24,078 bases of DNA from Bacteroidetes bacterium QS_8_64_10. GTDB lineage: Bacteria; Bacteroidota; Rhodothermia; Rhodothermales; Salinibacteraceae. Position numbers and translations under genes: made by a program. Of this stretch, positions 20,381 through 24,078 are shown piece after piece. Position 1 is the stretch's first letter, and the number at the start of each line of letters is the position of its first letter. The stretch spans positions 1 through 24,078 of the forward strand of contig PXTQ01000106.1 of assembly GCA_003022505.1 (NCBI GenBank), written 5' to 3'. The notes beneath the pieces were generated by a model. The model was not told the origin of the DNA. It saw only the letters and a program-made list of their open reading frames with translations, and searched no databases.

Positions 20381-22448
20381 TTATCCAACTCGTGCAAAGC
20401 CCAGCTTGCGCTTGGCGTAGTAGCGCTCGAAGTGGTCGCGCAGGAGCGCATGCTCGTCGCGGTCAAGCTCCGGATCGCCGTCAATGAGCGCGAACGCCGC
20501 CTGGCGCGCCTCCTGCAAGACCGCTTCGTCCTCGGTGATGTCCGCGATCTTGAGGTCCGGCAGGCCGCTCTGGCGCGTGCCGAAGAACTCGCCCGCCCCG
20601 CGCAATTTGAGATCAATCTCGCTGATCTCGAACCCGTCGGTGGTGCTCGTCATGGCCGAGAGGCGCTTCTTGCCCTCGGCGGAGCGCGCGTGCCCGGCCA
20701 CCAGCAGGCAATAGCTCTGCCGCTCGCTTCGCCCCACGCGCCCCCGAAGCTGGTGCAGCTGGCTCAGGCCGAACCGCTCGGCGTGCTCGATCACCATGAC
20801 CGTGGCCGTCGGCACGTCCACACCCACCTCGATCACGGTGGTGGCAACCAGAATATCGGTCTCGCCGTCCGCGAAGCTCTCCATCGCGGCGTCTTTGGCC
20901 GAGGACGACATGCGCCCGTGCACCAGATCGACGCTGTAATCGGGAAAGGCCTCGCTCAGGTTCTCGTAGCCGTTCTCGGCGTCGCGCAGGTCCATCTTCT
21001 CGCTCTCCTCGACCAGCGGATAGACGACGTAGGCTTGCTCGCCCTCCTCCAGGCGATCCTTCAAAAAACTATGCATCTCGCCGCGCCGGTTTTCGCCGTA
21101 GAGCTTCGTCTCCACGGGTTTGCGCCCGGCAGGCATCTCGTCGATCACGCTCACGTCCAGGTCGCCGTAGAGGGTCATGGCGAGGGAGCGCGGGATGGGC
21201 GTGGCGGTCATCAGCAGCATGTGCGGGCGGTCGCCCTTCTGAAACATCTCGGCGCGCTGCATCACGCCGAAGCGGTGCTGCTCATCCACGACGGCGAGAC
21301 CGAGGCGGTCGAACTCGACGCTCTCTTGGATGAGCGCGTGCGTACCCACGACGACCGGCGTGCGCCCAGCGGCGAGGTCTTCCAACACGAGATCGCGCTC
21401 GGACTTTTTCTGCCCGCCCACCAGCAGGCGCACGTCGATCCCCAGCGGGTAGAGGTATCTTTTGAGGTTGGCGAAGTGTTGCTCGGCCAGGATCTCGGTC
21501 GGGGCCATAAACGCGCTCTGGTAGCCGGTGTCGAGCGCCTGCAGCATGGCGGCAACGGCCACGACCGTCTTGCCGCTGCCCACGTCGCCCTGAATGAGGC
21601 GGTTCATCTGATGGCCGGTCTGCACGTCGTCGGTGATCTCGCGGAGCGCCGTCTTTTGCGCGCCCGTCAGCTCGAACGGCAGCACCTCGCCGAGGAACCG
21701 GCGCACCATCTCGCCCGGTTCCTCGAAGGTGAGGCCCGGCTCGTCCTGGCGCGTCTCGCGCGTCAAACGAAGAAGAAGCTGGATAAAAAAGAACTCCTCG
21801 AACTTGAGCCGCCGCCGCGCCTTTTTCAGTTCTTTTTGGCTTTTCGGAAAGTGAATCGCGCGGAGCGCCACGCGGCCTTTCATCAGACCGTATTCGTCGC
21901 GGAAGTCTTCGGGAAACAGATTCGGCAGCTTGAGGCCGTGCTCCTTGAAAAGGTTGTAGATAATCTTGCGAAACGAGCGGCTGGTGAGGCCCACGCCGTC
22001 GAGCGCCTTGCCGCCGGGATACAGCGCCACGATGCGCCCGGTGTCGAGGTTGGCTTCATCGCCGCTGAGCTTGTCGAAGTCGGGGTGCGTCATCGAGAAG
22101 GTACGCCCGTATTTTTGGACCTTGCCGTGGAATGCGACCGGCTCGCCCGGCTCAAACACCTTGCGAATCCAGTAGAGGCCCTGAAACCAGGTGGCTTTCA
22201 TGCGCCCGCCGGCGGGGTCGCGCACGACGCGCGCTGTGGATCTCGCCGACGACGGTGACGGGATCGGTGCTCTCGCGCAGTTCGCGCACGGGGGTGACGG
22301 TGGAGCGGTCGAGGTAGCGGCGCGGCAGGTACCAGAGCAGGTCGCGCACGGTGCGCACGCCGGCGGCGTCTTCGAGCACGTCGGCGCGCTTCGGGCCGAC
22401 GCCCTTCAGGTACTGCACCTCGTCGCGCAGGAAGCTGGGATCGGGCAT
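20381..22448 (-). CDS. recG: ATP-dependent DNA helicase RecG, one-base frameshift
   Basis: RecG drives branch migration and fork reversal. The N-terminus starts at the ATG at 22448 (MPDPSFLRDEVQYLKGVGPK, with DLLWYLPRRYLDRS). Its frame runs through TVVGEIHSAR and then degrades. The second frame picks up at VRDPAGGRMKATWFQGLYWI and continues to the stop at 20381. Adding one base in the GC-repeat at about 22225-22236 restores SARVVRDPAGGR and one protein of about 690 residues, normal for RecG. Helicase motifs are intact: QGDVGSGKT, DEQHRFGV, MTATPIPRSLAMTLYGDLDV and QLHQLRGRVGRSERQSYCLL. The lesion is a single base in a GC-rich run, so a sequencing error is the simplest explanation. The gene converges with the MATE gene. 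Confidence 0.93.
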
Positions 22449-22449
22449 T

Positions 22450-22491
22450 GCGTTCGGGCGTTTCGCGTTATCGGGTTTGCGCGTTTGGGTC
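22450..22491. repeat. Periodic array, GCGTTTG theme
   Basis: GCGTTCGG, GCGTTTC, GCGTTATC, GGGTTTGC, GCGTTTGG follow one another in a 7-8 nt rhythm just upstream of recG. It is related to the GTGTTTGG octamers at 11541. Confidence 0.6.
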
Positions 22492-22495
22492 GAAG

Positions 22496-22555
22496 GTCTA
22501 TCAGGAGGTCGGCAGGTCGATAAGGTCGAAAAGTCTGAAGGTCGGCAAGTTTCAG
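22496..22555. repeat. GTC-phased array, 8-9 nt theme
   Basis: GTC recurs at 22496, 22508, 22516, 22525, 22533 and 22541, then GTT at 22549. Units include GTCGGCAG, GTCGATAAG, GTCGAAAA, GTCTGAAG and GTCGGCAA. It shares a 10-mer and an 11-mer, in order, with 16703-16724. It lies just downstream of the receptor stop on the minus strand. Confidence 0.8.
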
Positions 22556-22568
22556 GTTCCGCAGTTCC

Positions 22569-24077
22569 TCAGAACCGATACGTCACGTCCGCAAAGAAGA
22601 CGCGGCCCGGCTCTGGGATCGGCGTGCCCGCGTACGGATTCTTCGCGTTCAAGTGATTGACGTAATCGACGCCCGTGAGGTTCGTGACGCCGGCCATCAG
22701 GGAGACGCCGCGCGGCAGGTCGACGCCGCCTTTCACGTCGGCAGTGACGTAGCCGTCGGTAGGGGTCTCGCCCAGGCGCGTCGCCACGCGGTCCTGCTCG
22801 GCGGCGGCGCGCAGCGTGCCCTCCACGAAGAAGCGCCCGCCCGGCGGCTCCCAGCGCAGGCCCAGATCCGCGCTGAGCGGAGCCACTCCGAGCGCCGGCT
22901 GATCGGTCGTTTCGTTGCGTCCCCACAGGTAGCTGCCCTTCAAACTGACGGTAAGCGGGCGCACCGGCACGTAGGCCGCCGACGCCTCACCGCCGTAGAA
23001 GGTGGCCTCGCCGTTCGCGTAGCGAAACGGTCCGCCCGCGAAGATGGGCAGCGGCAGCATCGGATCCACGTCCGGCGCATCCGTCAACGTAATATAGTCG
23101 TCGATGCGCCGCGCAAAGGCGCTGGCTTTGAGCGACAGGCGCGGGTAGCGGGCGCTAAGCTCCGCGTCCGCCTGCCAGGAGCGTTCCGGATCCAGCGTTG
23201 GATCGCCGATGAACTCGGCGCTCGTCTGCGCTTTGTTGGCCGGGAAGCGGTCAGCGAAGCGCTCCAGCGCGCCGGCGGTGCGCACGGCCGTGCCGCCGCC
23301 CACCGAGAGCGACCACGCCTCCGACAGGTTGGCGCTCAGCATGAGCGCGCCGCTGACGTTCGCTTCTTGCTGATCCAGGTGCGATGCATCGAGCGCTCCG
23401 TTCCCTGGCTCCGCGATGTCGAGGTAGACGTTCGTGACCTGCTCCTCGTTCGCACCGGCCCACACGAAGTCGGTGCGCACCGTGCCGGTGGCCTCGACGG
23501 GGCCGAATAGACGCGTGGCCTGTGCGAAAACGCCCGCGTCGGCGATGCTGACGCCCGGCCAGATCTGATCGCTCTTGTAGAAGTCGGGCACTTTCGGCTC
23601 GCCGCCCATCACGACCTGGAAGGGCCGCTCGGCATCGCGGTAAGCGCGGTAGGCGTCCGCGCCGAGCGTCAGGCGAAGCTCGTTCGTGAGAGCAAGCTCG
23701 GTCGCCACGCGCCCGCCGAGCGTCTGGATTTCGGCATTGACCGTCACGCGCAGCGGCGGGCCGGGGAAATCCGCCGACTCGTAGGTCACTTTCCCCTCGT
23801 TGTTCATCGTGTGGAGCGTCTGATACCCGTAGGCCTGCGCGCTCAGTGATCGCATGAAGCCTGCGCCGGTGTCGTACTCGTAGCGCGCCCGGCCTCGCCC
23901 GCTCTTAAAGAACTCGGCGCTCAGCAGCCGGCCCGGATAGTCCACATCGTCCTGCTGCTGGTAGCCGCCGGCGACGGTGAGGCGTGAGGCGTCCGAGAAG
24001 CGGTAGCCCGCCTTGCCGCGCAGCTCCCGGTTCAGGAAATCGCCGGGCACCGTCGTCCCGTCGCCCGCCGTGTAGGC
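22569..24077 (-). CDS. TonB-dependent receptor, C-terminal part (partial)
   Basis: The 5' part lies beyond the right edge; about 502 residues of beta-barrel are visible. Alternating short strands and acidic loops run throughout. The classic TonB-receptor end is present: FVEGTLRAAAEQDRVATR, DVKGGVDLPRGVSLMAGVTN, LTGVDYVNHLNAKNPY, PIPEPGRVFFADVTYRF with a terminal phenylalanine. It belongs to the outer membrane and would import a siderophore, metal or similar ligand using TonB energy. The plug and any ligand clues are outside the window, so the substrate is unknown. The stop at 22569 abuts the GTC-phased array. Confidence 0.92.
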   Translation of the reverse strand, partial: AYTAGDGTTVPGDFLNRELRGKAGYRFSDASRLTVAGGYQQQDDVDYPGRLLSAEFFKSGRGRARYEYDTGAGFMRSLSAQAYGYQTLHTMNNEGKVTYESADFPGPPLRVTVNAEIQTLGGRVATELALTNELRLTLGADAYRAYRDAERPFQVVMGGEPKVPDFYKSDQIWPGVSIADAGVFAQATRLFGPVEATGTVRTDFVWAGANEEQVTNVYLDIAEPGNGALDASHLDQQEANVSGALMLSANLSEAWSLSVGGGTAVRTAGALERFADRFPANKAQTSAEFIGDPTLDPERSWQADAELSARYPRLSLKASAFARRIDDYITLTDAPDVDPMLPLPIFAGGPFRYANGEATFYGGEASAAYVPVRPLTVSLKGSYLWGRNETTDQPALGVAPLSADLGLRWEPPGGRFFVEGTLRAAAEQDRVATRLGETPTDGYVTADVKGGVDLPRGVSLMAGVTNLTGVDYVNHLNAKNPYAGTPIPEPGRVFFADVTYRF

Positions 24078-24078
24078 G

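Noticed and set aside
20432..22258. A 608-codon open frame on the plus strand antisense to recG
   Set aside because: The minus strand carries unmistakable RecG motifs; the plus frame is a codon-complement shadow produced by high GC, rich in His, Ala and Leu without any domain.
1..24078. Insertion sequence, prophage or integron
   Set aside because: No transposase, integrase, phage structural or attC-like sequence was found; the tRNA trio has no integration signature nearby.

Overview
The window is GC-rich bacterial DNA. I place it in the Rhodothermota/Bacteroidota lineage for four reasons. There is a type IX secretion (Por) C-terminal sorting domain. An L28-L33-DUF4295 ribosomal cluster is present. 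There are two large outer-membrane receptors, one with a carboxypeptidase-regulatory-like domain. Many secreted proteins are acidic and there are no obvious Shine-Dalgarno sequences. No transposase, integrase, rRNA or CRISPR array is visible.

Layout, left to right. (1) 2-2929: the 3' end of metK, a periodic intergenic hairpin, a stub of a coiled-coil gene, an acidic lipoprotein, and a frame-broken leucine-rich-repeat protein with a sorting domain. (2) 3063-6738: a coiled-coil membrane-anchored protein, a family 4-type uracil-DNA glycosylase lacking the usual Fe-S cysteines, dnaB carrying an out-of-frame internal deletion, and a small broken gene. (3) 6779-10766, minus strand: an outer-membrane receptor, a tRNA trio (Pro-UGG, Arg-UCU, Cys-GCA in transcription order) and rpmB-rpmG-DUF4295. 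(4) 10925-16592: an outer-membrane-protein fragment, a small hypothetical gene, a MutS-like ATPase with membrane segments, an N-formylglutamate amidohydrolase-like gene, a broken membrane protein, a ChaN-like protein and a type II toxin-antitoxin pair. (5) 16827-24077: a DEAD-box RNA helicase, a small orphan ORF, a MATE transporter, recG with a one-base frameshift, and the 3' part of a second TonB-dependent receptor.

Most of the genes serve separate housekeeping roles: replication and repair (DnaB, RecG, UDG, MutS-like), translation (tRNAs, L28, L33, helicase) and the cell envelope (receptors, lipoprotein, MATE).

The most unusual signal lies between the genes. About twenty intergenic arrays are built from imperfect tandem words of 7, 8 or 9 nt. 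Many run as several copies of a word followed by several copies of its complement, which makes a hairpin. Each site has its own word, but some words recur at distant sites. They sit mainly at gene ends, between tRNAs and beside gene remnants. The second theme is breakage: at least eight genes or gene stubs are truncated or frameshifted. These include the normally essential dnaB, so assembly or sequencing error has to be excluded before biological decay is inferred.
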